Assembly: GCA_002496805.1 (NCBI GenBank)
Contig: DALO01000032.1
Span: 1 to 38,787, forward strand
From: Methanobacterium sp. UBA353
GTDB taxonomy: Archaea > Methanobacteriota > Methanobacteria > Methanobacteriales > Methanobacteriaceae
Length of the DNA: 38,787 nucleotides
Direction: 5' to 3'
Both the position numbers and the translations under genes were made by a program. Below, piece after piece: positions 10,201 to 18,810 of this stretch. The notes below the pieces were generated by a model. It saw only the letters and a list, made by a program, of their open reading frames with translations. It did no database searches and had not been told where the DNA came from. Position 1 is the stretch's first letter, and every line of letters begins with the position of its first letter.

Positions 10201-10401
10201 TTAGACTTAGATGTAGAGGCTAACATTAATGTTTATGTTGATTGTAGCCCAGAATTTAGAAAAATGGTAGAACCACACCTTAATTTTGTCTCTCACGAAG
10301 TTAGAGCCTCTAAATTATTGTTTGGTGCAGTGGATGGAGATTACAGTAAAAAATGGAATATAGAAGAACATGGATTATCTATCAGTATAGTAAAGTCCTG
10401 A
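7261..10401 (+). CDS. ileS: Isoleucyl-tRNA synthetase
   Basis: Class I aminoacyl-tRNA synthetase that charges tRNA-Ile and edits misacylated valine. 1046 residues, normal for the archaeal/eukaryotic-like type. Visible: the HIGH-type motif HLGT at residues 56-59, the inserted editing domain with TTPWTLPAN and GTGCVHTAPGHGPDDF, the WRCKTP and CPRCE zinc-type cysteines, KMSKS at 595-599, and the C-terminal anticodon-binding domain with RWPVREI. The start is ATG behind GAGGAGA with ideal spacing. It precedes purL by 76 bp on the same strand and may be co-transcribed with it. Confidence 0.97.
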   Translation: MAIKEAPRSYQSLVIEEKIQKFWDQNQIYQQTKELRQHQPKFSFLDGPPYCSGRIHLGTAWNKIIKDSFLRFKSMSGFNVRRQAGWDTHGLPIEHKVEGILGLKSKKEIETKIGIENFVNKCKEFAVANQALMTKQFEMLGVWMDWDNPYITLDTKYMESCWWTLKRAHEKKLLVNDQRVITWCPRCETALALAEIDYENKEDPSIYVKFPLKGKKNEFIMVWTTTPWTLPANLAVCVHPDFDYSYVKLEEGEEIYLLAEALVESTFPDQDYQILKRIKGSELEGTEYEHPLPGEIPFHKDFVHRVLSGDHVTLTEGTGCVHTAPGHGPDDFEIGKKYGLPIFCPVDEAGIFTSEAGKYEGEFVKDADENIMADLEIHQLLYKKSTINHRYGFCWRCKTPIIYLATKQWFLKITSIKDQMLSELDNVEWIPSWAGENRFRNWIENARDWTISRQRYWGIPIPIWLCQDCGKMEVVGSIQELHEKIVEGKLEGDFIHRPHVDEIKLGCSCGGKMQRTPDVLDVWIDSGVAGWAALYYPQEKEMFEEWYPYQFITEGHDQTRGWFYSQMGCGVIALDSVPYQRVLMHGFTLDEEGKKMSKSLGNVVEPDEVIEKYGADVLRFYLLWGNKPWDDLKFNWEEIETVNKMFNILWNVYVFSTTYMSLDEFNPTLYNPDDLKFRDEDRWITSRINSVALEVTDALDSLHLHKATRSLNHFILEDLSRWYVRLIRGRTWVEKEDPDKLGAYFTLYHVLRKLITSLAPIAPYITEEIYQNLVFGVEEDAPESVHMLDWAVDEEAIDQDLEDNMVILRDIIEACAHARDVARYKLRWPVREIIIVSEDPQVMESASKLRNILLEQANAKKYTSSTEFKDLKIIAAPNMKTLGPKLRGNVSKVVSHLSTANGAEVIAELESSGEYLVELDDITIVLEEGDVVFETELPDNVVSAEFNGGSVFVDTELTPDILSEAMSRELIRRIQDMRKDLDLDVEANINVYVDCSPEFRKMVEPHLNFVSHEVRASKLLFGAVDGDYSKKWNIEEHGLSISIVKS

Positions 10402-10477
10402 TGCATTATTTGTAAATATAGAAGAATTGGACTTTTATAAATTTTTATGGAAAAAATCCTGCAAAAAAGGTGAAAAA

Positions 10478-12649
10478 ATGACTTTAACTGACATGGAAAC
10501 GGAATTCATCGAAAAAGAGCTGGAAAGGAAACCCAATCCCCTGGAATCTGGTATGCTAGATATAATGTTCTCTGAACACTGTTCTTACAAAAGTAGCAGA
10601 CCAGTTCTGAAATTATTCCCCACTGAGGGTGAAAAAGTCATAATAGGGCCTGGAGACGATGCAGGTATCGTGGATCTAACTGATGATCTGGCCCTAGTGA
10701 TGGGTATGGAAAGTCACAACCACCCCTCAGCAATAGAACCTTATGGAGGGGCTGGAACTGGGATCGGAGGCATTATTAGAGACATAATATCTATGGGAGC
10801 TATGCCAGTTGCTCTGTTAGATTCGCTCCGTTTGGGCCCCATGGAAGATCAAAGGTCCCGTTACATTTTTGAATATGTGGTTAAAGGGATCTCAGACTAT
10901 GGAAACAGAGTAGGAGTTCCCACTGTTGGTGGAGAAGTGGAATTTGACAATAATTTCAAATTCAACCCGCTGGTAAATGTGGTGTGTGCAGGAATTGTTC
11001 ACAAAGATGATATTGTCCAAGGTATAGCCCCTAATGTTGGTGATGTCTTCGTTTTGATGGGAGGTCGCACTGGAAGAGACGGAATACATGGTGTTACTTT
11101 TGCTTCAGAAGAACTCACTTCTGAATCTGAATTGGAAAGCAGACCAGCAGTGCAAGTGGCTGATCCATTCACTAAAAAACAAGTCATGGAAGCCACTTGG
11201 GAGGCCCTGAAAAAGGTTAACGTGCAGGGATTGAAGGATTTAGGTGGGGGAGGACTCACTTGTTGTATTTCTGAAATGGCTGCTAAAGGGGGGAATGGTG
11301 CTTTAATGGAGTTGACCAAAGTACCATTAAGGGAGGAGGGAATGACCCCCTATGAAATTATGTTATCTGAGTCACAGGAAAGGATGGTTTTTGTGGTTCA
11401 TCGTCAAGATGTGGATGGCCTGGTAGAAATATTTGACAAGCATGAGTTAACTTATTCAGTGATTGGTCAGGTGACCAACACCGGACGCATGGTAGTAACC
11501 CAGGAAGGAGAAGTATTAGCAGATTTACCCACCGAATTACTGGCAGATCCACCCATAATAAAACGTGAATCCAAAAAACCAGTTAAAGAAGAAAAATATG
11601 TGGAAGTGGAAGATGGACCAGTTGATAAAACCTTATTGAAATTAATTTCCAGCCCAAATATTGCCAGTAAGAATTGGGTGTATCGGCAGTACGACCATGA
11701 AGTACAGATCCGCACAGTCATTAAACCCGGAGATGATGCTGCAGTCTTACGAGTGGATGATGATAAAGCTTTCACCCTCACCAGTGACTGTAACAGCATA
11801 CATTGCTATTTAGACCCATACCATGGAGGGGCCGGAGCTGTAGCTGAAGCAATACGCAATGTCGTGTCCATGGGCTCAGAACCACTCTGCATGGTTGACT
11901 GTCTTAATTTTGGTAATCCTGAAAAACCAGAAGTATTCTGGCAATTTTCCGAATGTGTTAAAGGAATGGCAGACGTTGCAAAACGGTTTAAATTACCTGT
12001 AACTAGTGGAAACGTGAGTTTCTATAATGAAACCGAAGGAGTAACTGTGAACCCCTCTCCAGTGGTGGGTGTGGCTGGGGTCATGGATCTGAATAATATC
12101 CGGACTATGGACTTCAAGAATGATAACGATAAGATCATCCTTATTGGAAACACTCATCCAGAAATGGATGGATCTGAATATCATCAAACTATTCATGGAT
12201 TGGTACAGGGGAATGCCCCTAAAATTAATATTGAACAGGAGTATGCATCTGCCCAGGCTGTTCTTGACATCATTCGTGCTGACGAAAATGAATCAGTTAC
12301 CGCTGTCCATGATCTTTCTACAGGAGGATTAGCTGTTGGTTTGTCAGAAATGGCAATTAAAGGAGATGTTGGTGCCACCGTAGATTTATTGAGTGTTCCT
12401 GGAGCAGAAAGCCTTTCAACATCTGAAACACTCTTTTCTGAAACCCATGCCCGTTATCTTATCACCGTAGCCGAAGAAAAATCAGAAGAAATTTTAGGCA
12501 CTTTAAAAGAAAGGAGTGTTCCAGCAGCAGTCATAGGTTTTGTTGGTGGGGATTCTCTCAAAATATCAGGTGCTGAAAATGATGTTAAAATTAGTGTGTC
12601 AGAGCTTGCTAATTCTTATCAGGGAGTAATAGAAAAATTCATGGCATGA
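10478..12649 (+). CDS. purL: Phosphoribosylformylglycinamidine synthase subunit PurL
   Basis: PurL is the ATP-dependent synthetase subunit that converts FGAR to FGAM in purine synthesis, working with PurQ and PurS, which are not in this window. 723 residues, normal for the small archaeal/Gram-positive type rather than the long fused form. Visible: SHNHPSA followed by GGAGTGIGG near residue 80, a DLGGGG segment, and a second half repeating the AIRS-like fold (PGDDAAV, HGGAGAVAEAIRN, VHDLSTGG). An upstream in-frame ATG at 10427 exists, but GGTG directly before ATG 10478 and homology beginning at MTLTDMETEF favour the later start. The next gene follows after 4 bp, indicating an operon. Confidence 0.95.
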   Translation: MTLTDMETEFIEKELERKPNPLESGMLDIMFSEHCSYKSSRPVLKLFPTEGEKVIIGPGDDAGIVDLTDDLALVMGMESHNHPSAIEPYGGAGTGIGGIIRDIISMGAMPVALLDSLRLGPMEDQRSRYIFEYVVKGISDYGNRVGVPTVGGEVEFDNNFKFNPLVNVVCAGIVHKDDIVQGIAPNVGDVFVLMGGRTGRDGIHGVTFASEELTSESELESRPAVQVADPFTKKQVMEATWEALKKVNVQGLKDLGGGGLTCCISEMAAKGGNGALMELTKVPLREEGMTPYEIMLSESQERMVFVVHRQDVDGLVEIFDKHELTYSVIGQVTNTGRMVVTQEGEVLADLPTELLADPPIIKRESKKPVKEEKYVEVEDGPVDKTLLKLISSPNIASKNWVYRQYDHEVQIRTVIKPGDDAAVLRVDDDKAFTLTSDCNSIHCYLDPYHGGAGAVAEAIRNVVSMGSEPLCMVDCLNFGNPEKPEVFWQFSECVKGMADVAKRFKLPVTSGNVSFYNETEGVTVNPSPVVGVAGVMDLNNIRTMDFKNDNDKIILIGNTHPEMDGSEYHQTIHGLVQGNAPKINIEQEYASAQAVLDIIRADENESVTAVHDLSTGGLAVGLSEMAIKGDVGATVDLLSVPGAESLSTSETLFSETHARYLITVAEEKSEEILGTLKERSVPAAVIGFVGGDSLKISGAENDVKISVSELANSYQGVIEKFMA

Positions 12650-12653
12650 TTAT

Positions 12654-13214
12654 ATGAAAAAAGAACTTTGGAGACAACTGATACATGCATCAGGTGTCTT
12701 CATCGTTGTTTTAAGTTATTTTTTACCCCCAAATCTCCTGATCATCCTTTGCATAGCTATTCTGGGCTTCGTGGAGATGGTTTTCCGATTGGATCGTCAC
12801 TACAATATACCTCTCTTTTCGGCTATTCTAAGGGTTACTAAACGTGAACATGACGAAAGAGGATTTGTTTTCTTTTTCATTGGCATCATCATCACCCTCT
12901 ATTTTTTCCAGTTCAACATGGCCATAGCCAATGCAGCCATACTAATACTCCTATTTGGGGATTCGGCATCAACCCTCATTGGTAAAAGGTTTGGTAAAAA
13001 TAAACTACCCTTTCAGTCTCATAAAACATTAGAAGGGAGTTTAACCTTCTTGGTAGTGGGATTCATGGTTTCCCTCACCCAATTATCTGTTATTCCCGCA
13101 TTTGTTGGTGTAATGGCTGGAACTTTGACTGAAGCTTACATTCCAGTTGATGATAACGTACCCATACCTCTTGTATCCGCATTTGTAATGAGTTTGGCAA
13201 TATACATTCTATGA
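12654..13214 (+). CDS. Dolichol/polyprenol kinase-like membrane protein (CTP-dependent type)
   Basis: 186 residues, nearly all membrane helices, with the loop LLFGDSASTLIGKRFGKNK and then SHKTLEGS. These are the hallmarks of the SEC59/dolichol-kinase and CDP-DAG-synthase-like family, which phosphorylates polyprenols or diacylglycerol with CTP or ATP. In archaea it probably acts in polyprenol recycling for glycosylation or in lipid metabolism (inference). The N-terminus KKELWRQLIHASGVF also matches the family. Its ATG lies 4 bp after purL, so it is probably translationally coupled although functionally unrelated. The exact substrate cannot be told. Confidence 0.8.
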   Translation: MKKELWRQLIHASGVFIVVLSYFLPPNLLIILCIAILGFVEMVFRLDRHYNIPLFSAILRVTKREHDERGFVFFFIGIIITLYFFQFNMAIANAAILILLFGDSASTLIGKRFGKNKLPFQSHKTLEGSLTFLVVGFMVSLTQLSVIPAFVGVMAGTLTEAYIPVDDNVPIPLVSAFVMSLAIYIL

Positions 13215-13224
13215 AATAAAAATT

Positions 13225-14379
13225 TTATAATCTTATAGCCCTTTCATGCTTAAACGATCTTACTGTTCCCAAAAAAATTAAAAAAGAGATTATAAGGGTT
13301 GGTAAGATGTAAAGCATGATTTCTGGTTTAATGGTGGGAGTTGATGCCAGTTTCACCATTAAAACCGTTGGAATAAAGTTGAAAATTCCCTGAAAAACGC
13401 CTGATTTAACGAAAAGTGGTACGAACAAGATAAAGGTTGCAAATACAAGTACCAATGTTATGGCAGAGTTGGCCTCTTTGGTGCTGTCCACCAACATGGA
13501 TATTAAGATTCCAATACCTATAAAGCCCAAGCCCATGAAGAATAAAACTAAAGCTAGAAGGACCGGATTGTATATGGGAACCTTTAGAAGATTAAGAAAT
13601 CCCATCCATGTGAGGCTTTGTATAAGTGAAAATAATAATATAGGAAATGTTTTCCCAATTATAACCATGTAACTAGACAGAGGAGTCATTAATAAGACTT
13701 CAAAGGTTTTTCTCTCTTTTTCACCAACCACACTATCAGTAACAATGTTACTGGCTAAGAAAAATGGTAATAGAAGAATGAATGGCATTATAAAACCATA
13801 AATTAATTCCACAAAGTATGCATTGTCCAGGATTAGTGGAACTTCTTTATCCTGATTGATCTTAATTATCCGGAAGTTCACTGGATTTTGAATGATTTTA
13901 ACCTGGTTTTCATTTAATCCTGCTTTTTTTAATGCTGTTTCTGTGTTATAATTGTTCACAGCATTGTTTATCTTGCTGGATGTTACTGGATAAAACACGT
14001 TGGAATTATCAATTTGTACCACAACACTTCCTGAATCAGAAAGGTCAATTATTGCCACTAGTTCGTCCCCTAAAAATGGTTTGGCATCTTCAGTGGTTTT
14101 ATAATATTTCAGGGCTATTTTCTCTTCTTCCAAGTATTTTGCCAAAGAAGATTCCTTTAAATCTGTTGGTAAACCTATAGTTAGGGCGGAGGTTATTCCA
14201 GACTGATCCATTAGTGCCGGGTCACTGGCAACAGCTGCCACCACCACCAGACCCACAGCACCCAGGATTATGAAAATCTGAACAAAAACAACCAAAAGGT
14301 AGATCTTGTTTTGGAGGATGTCCCGGGATTCTTTCCGGGCCAGAGCCACTATTTTTGTGATATTCTGTGGGATGTTCAT
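13225..14379 (-). CDS. ABC-2 type transporter permease (NatB-like)
   Basis: 384 residues. One N-terminal membrane helix (about 25-50) follows ARKESRDILQNK. A large extracytoplasmic domain comes next (about 55-195), then about five helices at the C-terminus starting with LIYGFIMPFILLLPFFLASN and the conserved GEKERKTFEVLLMTPLS. This is the ABC-2/NatB export permease layout. It is the last gene of a reverse-strand run, 45 bp after the MacB-type ATPase gene. That ATPase more likely serves the FtsX permease, so this permease may use either ATPase in the cluster. Substrate unknown. It ends 10 bp from the convergent polyprenol-kinase-like gene. Confidence 0.85.
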   Translation of the reverse strand: MNIPQNITKIVALARKESRDILQNKIYLLVVFVQIFIILGAVGLVVVAAVASDPALMDQSGITSALTIGLPTDLKESSLAKYLEEEKIALKYYKTTEDAKPFLGDELVAIIDLSDSGSVVVQIDNSNVFYPVTSSKINNAVNNYNTETALKKAGLNENQVKIIQNPVNFRIIKINQDKEVPLILDNAYFVELIYGFIMPFILLLPFFLASNIVTDSVVGEKERKTFEVLLMTPLSSYMVIIGKTFPILLFSLIQSLTWMGFLNLLKVPIYNPVLLALVLFFMGLGFIGIGILISMLVDSTKEANSAITLVLVFATFILFVPLFVKSGVFQGIFNFIPTVLMVKLASTPTIKPEIMLYILPTLIISFLIFLGTVRSFKHERAIRL

Positions 14380-14424
14380 ATTCTTTTAATTATTTTTAGT
14401 TTATTTGGATTTTTCTATAATAAT

Positions 14425-15078
14425 TTACTCATAAATCTTCCCATCCTGCATTTGAACGGTTTTTTGAGCAAATTTTGCTGCCATAGGGTCATGAGTAACT
14501 ATAATTAGGGTCATGCCTCCCCTGTTAAGTTCAGTTAATAACTCCATGATCATCCTGCTGTTTTTGGTATCCAGTTCACCAGTGGGTTCGTCTGCCAGGA
14601 TAAGAATTGGATCGTTAGCCAATGATCTGGCTATGGCCACTCTTTGTTCCTCCCCACCCGATAATTGTGAAGGTAAGCGATGGTATTTTCCTTCCAACCC
14701 CACTCGATCTAATATTTCCTTAGCTTTTTCTTTATCTGGTTTAATCATAGGCAGCATAACATTTTCCATGGCAGTTAACTGTGATAGCAAGTTAAAACGT
14801 TGAAATACGAATCCTATCTGGGATCTCCTTAGATGGGCTTGTTCGTTACCGGATAACTCACTAACTTTTTTCCCACCAAGAGTTACATCCCCTTTGGTTG
14901 GCAGGTCAAGTATGCCCGCCAGGTGAAGGAGGGTGGATTTACCCGATCCGGATGGCCCCATGACTGCCATGAAGCTACCTTCCCCAACTTTAAAGTTTAC
15001 TCCCTGAAGGGCGTTTATTTCCTCCTCACCCATCTTATATGTTTTCCATGCGTCTTTAATATCCACTATATCAGTCAT
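14425..15078 (-). CDS. ABC transporter ATP-binding protein (MacB/LolD type)
   Basis: 217-residue ATPase with Walker A GPSGSGKST, Q-loop FVFQRFNLL, signature LSGGEEQRVAIARSL, Walker B LILADEPTGELD and the switch His in VTHD. GELD in place of the usual family GNLD is a small variation. The chosen ATG at 15078 has GGAGG nine bases upstream and overlaps the end of the FtsX gene by 8 bp (ATGACTGA), a sign of translational coupling. An ATG seven codons earlier at 15099 is less likely. It powers the neighbouring FtsX permease, probably for extrusion or cell-wall-related mechanotransmission; substrate unknown. Confidence 0.9.
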   Translation of the reverse strand: MTDIVDIKDAWKTYKMGEEEINALQGVNFKVGEGSFMAVMGPSGSGKSTLLHLAGILDLPTKGDVTLGGKKVSELSGNEQAHLRRSQIGFVFQRFNLLSQLTAMENVMLPMIKPDKEKAKEILDRVGLEGKYHRLPSQLSGGEEQRVAIARSLANDPILILADEPTGELDTKNSRMIMELLTELNRGGMTLIIVTHDPMAAKFAQKTVQMQDGKIYE

Positions 15079-16153
15079 AACGTAACGCCTCCACAACATT
15101 TAATCTTGAGGCCCTCCATGCAGGATAAAGACCGGCTAAAACACTTAATAGTGTTGCACCCCCCACTACAGCCAAAACAAGCCAAGTTGGAAGCATGTAT
15201 GCTAGATTAACATCTTGTAATGGGCCTAAGAAAATGATGCCCAACTGCAGGAGGATTGCCGCCACAATCAAACCAATCAATGCACCTATAAAACCTAAAA
15301 GGCCTGCTTCCATGAGTATACTTCCAAGGACTTCACGGTTGGTGAAGCCTATGGCTTTTAAAACACCAATTTCCCTGGTTCTCTCGGTCACATTCACTAA
15401 CATTATATTCACAATACTGATAACACCCACTAAGAGTCCTATGCTGGCAATGGCACCGATGAAGAGCATTATACCGCTCATCATATCATCGATCTGTTTG
15501 GTGAAGTCAGACTGAGTCATGGCCTTGGTTCCTGGGACCTGACTTTCCACATCTTTTTTAGCAGATTCTGGGTCTCCCTTTGCACTAGCAGTAATGCTGG
15601 TCACCTTATTTTCATTTAAGGGAATGGCCTTACCTACATCTAAAAACAATAATCCCATCCCCATTCCAGTAGTTTCTTTTGTTATTCCGGTTACAGTGAA
15701 GTCTTTATCTTTAATGTTGATTTTGCTGCCAATTTTGTAACCAAACTTATCAACCAGAGACTGATCAACTACCACGCCAGGAGTTCCATTAAATTTAACC
15801 TGATCCCAATTATTAATTCCTAAAACGTATATAGGGGTTCTGTTGATTTCGGTGGTGAACTGAGTTTCTTCCTTAATATCGTAAAGTTGAGACATGTTTT
15901 TTATCATCGATACTGTTTTGTTGTTAATATAGGCATCCCCACTGGATCCCATGAATGCTCCGCCGGTGCTGTTGTATATGGAAATATCTCCCATCATGGT
16001 TTCGGTCTGTTCCTTCATGTAGGATTGCATTCCGGTACCCGCACCTATTAGAAGGACCAGTGTGGCCACCCCAATTACTATGCCCAGCATGGTCAGGGCA
16101 CTCCTGAGCTTTCTTCTTTTTAGGTTTTTGAATGATAGCTTGTAAATGCTCAT
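15071..16153 (-). CDS. FtsX/MacB-type ABC permease
   Basis: 360 residues with the MacB layout: cytoplasmic N-terminus SFKNLKRRKLRSALTMLGI, membrane helix 1 (about 18-41), a MacB-periplasmic-core-like external domain (about 42-240), then three C-terminal helices including the FtsX-type region TERTREIGVLKAIGFTNREV and ending PAWRASRLNVVEALRYD. Members move lipoproteins, peptides or macrolides, or transmit force in the membrane. The gene begins with ATG behind TGGAG and overlaps its ATPase by 8 bp, so the two form a coupled pair. Confidence 0.9.
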   Translation of the reverse strand: MSIYKLSFKNLKRRKLRSALTMLGIVIGVATLVLLIGAGTGMQSYMKEQTETMMGDISIYNSTGGAFMGSSGDAYINNKTVSMIKNMSQLYDIKEETQFTTEINRTPIYVLGINNWDQVKFNGTPGVVVDQSLVDKFGYKIGSKINIKDKDFTVTGITKETTGMGMGLLFLDVGKAIPLNENKVTSITASAKGDPESAKKDVESQVPGTKAMTQSDFTKQIDDMMSGIMLFIGAIASIGLLVGVISIVNIMLVNVTERTREIGVLKAIGFTNREVLGSILMEAGLLGFIGALIGLIVAAILLQLGIIFLGPLQDVNLAYMLPTWLVLAVVGGATLLSVLAGLYPAWRASRLNVVEALRYD

Positions 16154-16294
16154 AAATTTTTCTCCATTAAAACTTTAACAATTCACAAATATGACTTTAT
16201 GCACAATATATAAAAAATTCTTGTCGTTATTTTATTCTCATTAACTTGGTATTTTTTAACTGGATTAAATTCCATCCTTATTTTATCAATTCCA

Positions 16295-16597
16295 GTGTGG
16301 TTAATGGTGTTATTAATATCTCCGATGCTTCCAATGATCTACACAGCCTTTTCATCATGGTCCATATTAAGATTTAACCATCCCCGATTGATGGAAGCTC
16401 TGAATGTTTTTGCGATTGGACTTAGTGTGCTGGTATTTTTAAGTTCTGGGACGATTGTAGAGTCTATTGCCAGTGGACATGTTGTAAACTGGCTAATTCT
16501 AGGTTATAGCATCATGGGGCTTGTTCTAGCAGCATTATTGGTTCTATTTTTAATATACAAATTGGACAAAGAGAAAGTAACATTAACCCAGATTTAA
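16295..16597 (+). CDS. Membrane protein ORF, probably 5'-frameshifted
   Basis: From GTG 16295 the frame encodes 100 residues with three hydrophobic segments (about 2-20, 36-56 and 66-90) and a charged tail YKLDKEKVTLTQI. The same frame stays open and hydrophobic upstream to base 16214 (KILVVILFSLTWYFLTGLNS) without any usual start codon. A separate frame begins at ATG 16191 and reaches the same point at an A6 run (16212-16217), where a -1 shift joins the two. It is therefore either a frameshifted gene or a shorter GTG-started protein. It lies opposite to the flanking ABC genes. Family not recognised. Confidence 0.5.
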   Translation: MWLMVLLISPMLPMIYTAFSSWSILRFNHPRLMEALNVFAIGLSVLVFLSSGTIVESIASGHVVNWLILGYSIMGLVLAALLVLFLIYKLDKEKVTLTQI

Positions 16598-16615
16598 TCG
16601 AGAATAAACATTGAA

Positions 16616-17809
16616 CTATCTTTTTTTAATACCCAAAATTTGGAGTATGAGTGTTATAGGTCCAGGGCGAGGGCCGAATAAAATATCATCACGTTTGAAA
16701 AGCAATGTGGCAATCCAGAATGTTAATATACTCATTATAATTACAAAAATCACCGACATGAGTAGTTCCGGTAAGGCAATGGTTTCACCTGTAAATAACC
16801 TCATCACTGTAGTCATAGGAGAGAAATTGGCAGAATAACTTGTTCTGGAAATGTAAACCAGAGCAGGAACAATTAAAATCCCAACCACCACAATATAAGC
16901 AAAACTGATCCCTATACCTGCTTCTTTGTAGTTTTTAGCGTAGGCAGCGATAATGGATGTGAGTCCCACGATCGGTACTGCAGTTAGCACCACCAAAAGG
17001 TAAACCAGAATTACATTTTGAATAATAAACCCAGCCCCAATAAGAACAATGATCCACATGGCCACTTGCAGGGCAGATATAGCCACCACCGCCAATCCTT
17101 TGCCTAAAAGTATCTCACCCGTTGATATGGGCATGGCAACAAGTATTTCACCAGTTTTGCGCTCCTTCTCCCCCACCACACTATCGATGATTATGTTTCC
17201 GAATAGGAAAAGGGGCAAAAAAAGTAGAACAGATAGCATGACCTTTTTAATGAGCTGAATAGGCAATGATTCACTTGTTTTTACTTCTGTAATGCTCGTA
17301 TTTTTTGTGTTTTCAGTGTTAGTTGACGGAAGGTATGCCCGAGTTAAAACAGTAGACAGGGATTGTATGGTGGAGTTTACTTCATCCTTAATAACGCTCC
17401 TCCTAGGATCTGAATAATCCAGATATAGAACAATATCCACAACCTCCCCTTTTTGTATGCGCTCTATTGAATCCGGTGAAACCTTAAGCCAACCCCCAAT
17501 TTCGCCCTTTTCAATTCGTGACAAAGAATTGTTATCATTATAAGAGGTTATGTCGATTATTTCTGGATTAACGTACTTTTTAAATAATCCACCACGATCA
17601 TCAATATCTAAAGCCGCAAAATCAACAAGGGATGGTGTTAAGGATATACCTTCCTCTGATTCCATTTTAACTGCAAAGGAGTTGAACAATATAATTAACA
17701 TGAATAGAACAGATAACTGCATCAAAAATATTAAAAGAAATTTCTTGCTCTTAAGAGTGTTTTTAAACTCCCATCGAGTGATAGTCAAGAAATTCGTGTT
17801 AAAATTCAT
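16616..17809 (-). CDS. ABC-2 type transporter permease (NatB-like)
   Basis: 397 residues. N-terminal ITRWEFKNTLKSKKF leads into one membrane helix, followed by an external domain (about 50-190) and about five C-terminal helices after SVLLFLPLFLFGNIIIDS and GEKERKTGEILVAMPIS. It shares the layout and the GEKERKT signature with the permease at 13225-14379, so the two are paralogues. It begins with ATG after a GGGTAG element, 71 bp behind the ATPase gene at 17881, and the two form a NatAB-like exporter pair. Substrate unknown. Confidence 0.87.
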   Translation of the reverse strand: MNFNTNFLTITRWEFKNTLKSKKFLLIFLMQLSVLFMLIILFNSFAVKMESEEGISLTPSLVDFAALDIDDRGGLFKKYVNPEIIDITSYNDNNSLSRIEKGEIGGWLKVSPDSIERIQKGEVVDIVLYLDYSDPRRSVIKDEVNSTIQSLSTVLTRAYLPSTNTENTKNTSITEVKTSESLPIQLIKKVMLSVLLFLPLFLFGNIIIDSVVGEKERKTGEILVAMPISTGEILLGKGLAVVAISALQVAMWIIVLIGAGFIIQNVILVYLLVVLTAVPIVGLTSIIAAYAKNYKEAGIGISFAYIVVVGILIVPALVYISRTSYSANFSPMTTVMRLFTGETIALPELLMSVIFVIIMSILTFWIATLLFKRDDILFGPRPGPITLILQILGIKKR

Positions 17810-17880
17810 TTTTTACTACCCTTATCATGTTTTACTGAGAAGTAATCGCTTCAGATTTAAATAATAATTATTGTTTTAGA

Positions 17881-18810
17881 TCAAACTGATTGAATGAAAA
17901 CATCGTCAAGTGTGGGCTCTTTAGTGTTAACTGAATACGCCTGACTGCCGAATACATCAATTATGGTCGAAATATCTTCACGAGTGTTTAAAGATATTAA
18001 AAATTGATTTCCCTCAAGGTTAAGAGCTTCAACCGAATTTAATGCAGTTATTCGGTTGGTGTCTATTTTTTGAGGCTGGTGAACTTTTACCTTAAGAATT
18101 ATATCACCGTGAACTTGTTCTTTTAAAGTTTTAGGAGTTCCAATATCGCGAATTCGGCCCTGATTTAATATAGCCACCCGATCACATAGCAAATCTGCTT
18201 CATCCATGTAGTGTGTGCAAAGTATAACCGTCTTATCCCCTTTAAGTTCTTTGATGAAGTTTCTTACGGTTCTGGAAGTGGCAGGATCCAGACCCATAGT
18301 CGGCTCATCAAAGATTATTAATTCCGGATCATGGATGAGTGCCCTGGCAATCCCAATCCGTTGGCGCAACCCCTTGGAAAATGTGTTGATACGGTCTTCG
18401 GCACGTTCACTCATCCCCACCAATTCCAGAAGCTCGTCAATACGACCATCAAGCTGGTTTTTAGGGACCCCATATAATTCACCAAAGTATTTTAAAAGAT
18501 TTCTGGCTTTAAACCTCTCGTATAAATTGGGTTCCTCTGGTAAGTATCCGATCATGGATTTTATCTTAATCTGATCATTATATATGCTATATCCCCCCAC
18601 CATTACTTCTCCAGAGTTGGGTTGGAGTATACAACAGATTATTCTAATTGCAGTGGTTTTTCCGGCACCATTAGGTCCTATAATTCCCAAAAGCTCGCCC
18701 TTTTTAATATCCAGATTCATATTGTCGAGTGCCTTTATATGCCCAAAAGACTTCGTTAAAGAGCCAATTTTCACCATTACATCATCTGAGTTCAAGTTGT
18801 AACTCCCCAT
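17881..18810 (-). CDS. ABC transporter ATP-binding protein (NatA/CcmA type)
   Basis: 309 residues with Walker A GPNGAGKTT, signature FSKGLRQRIGIARAL, Walker B LIIFDEPTMGLDP and switch His in CTHYMDE. After the ATPase core there is the C-terminal DUF4162-like extension typical of ABC-2 exporter ATPases, ending EPTLDDVFIQSV. It pairs with the downstream permease at 16616-17809. The start is not well fixed: ATG 18810 has no SD, and a later ATG before VKIGSLTKSFG is possible. Substrate class (drug, Na+, lipid or glycan) cannot be told. Confidence 0.9.
   Translation of the reverse strand: MGSYNLNSDDVMVKIGSLTKSFGHIKALDNMNLDIKKGELLGIIGPNGAGKTTAIRIICCILQPNSGEVMVGGYSIYNDQIKIKSMIGYLPEEPNLYERFKARNLLKYFGELYGVPKNQLDGRIDELLELVGMSERAEDRINTFSKGLRQRIGIARALIHDPELIIFDEPTMGLDPATSRTVRNFIKELKGDKTVILCTHYMDEADLLCDRVAILNQGRIRDIGTPKTLKEQVHGDIILKVKVHQPQKIDTNRITALNSVEALNLEGNQFLISLNTREDISTIIDVFGSQAYSVNTKEPTLDDVFIQSV

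Noticed and set aside
10427..10477. 17-codon N-terminal extension of PurL
   Set aside because: SD and homology fit ATG 10478 instead.
11467..11799. Reverse frames of about 110 codons within purL, including 10999-11319
   Set aside because: Shadows of a strong coding region, without recognisable motifs.
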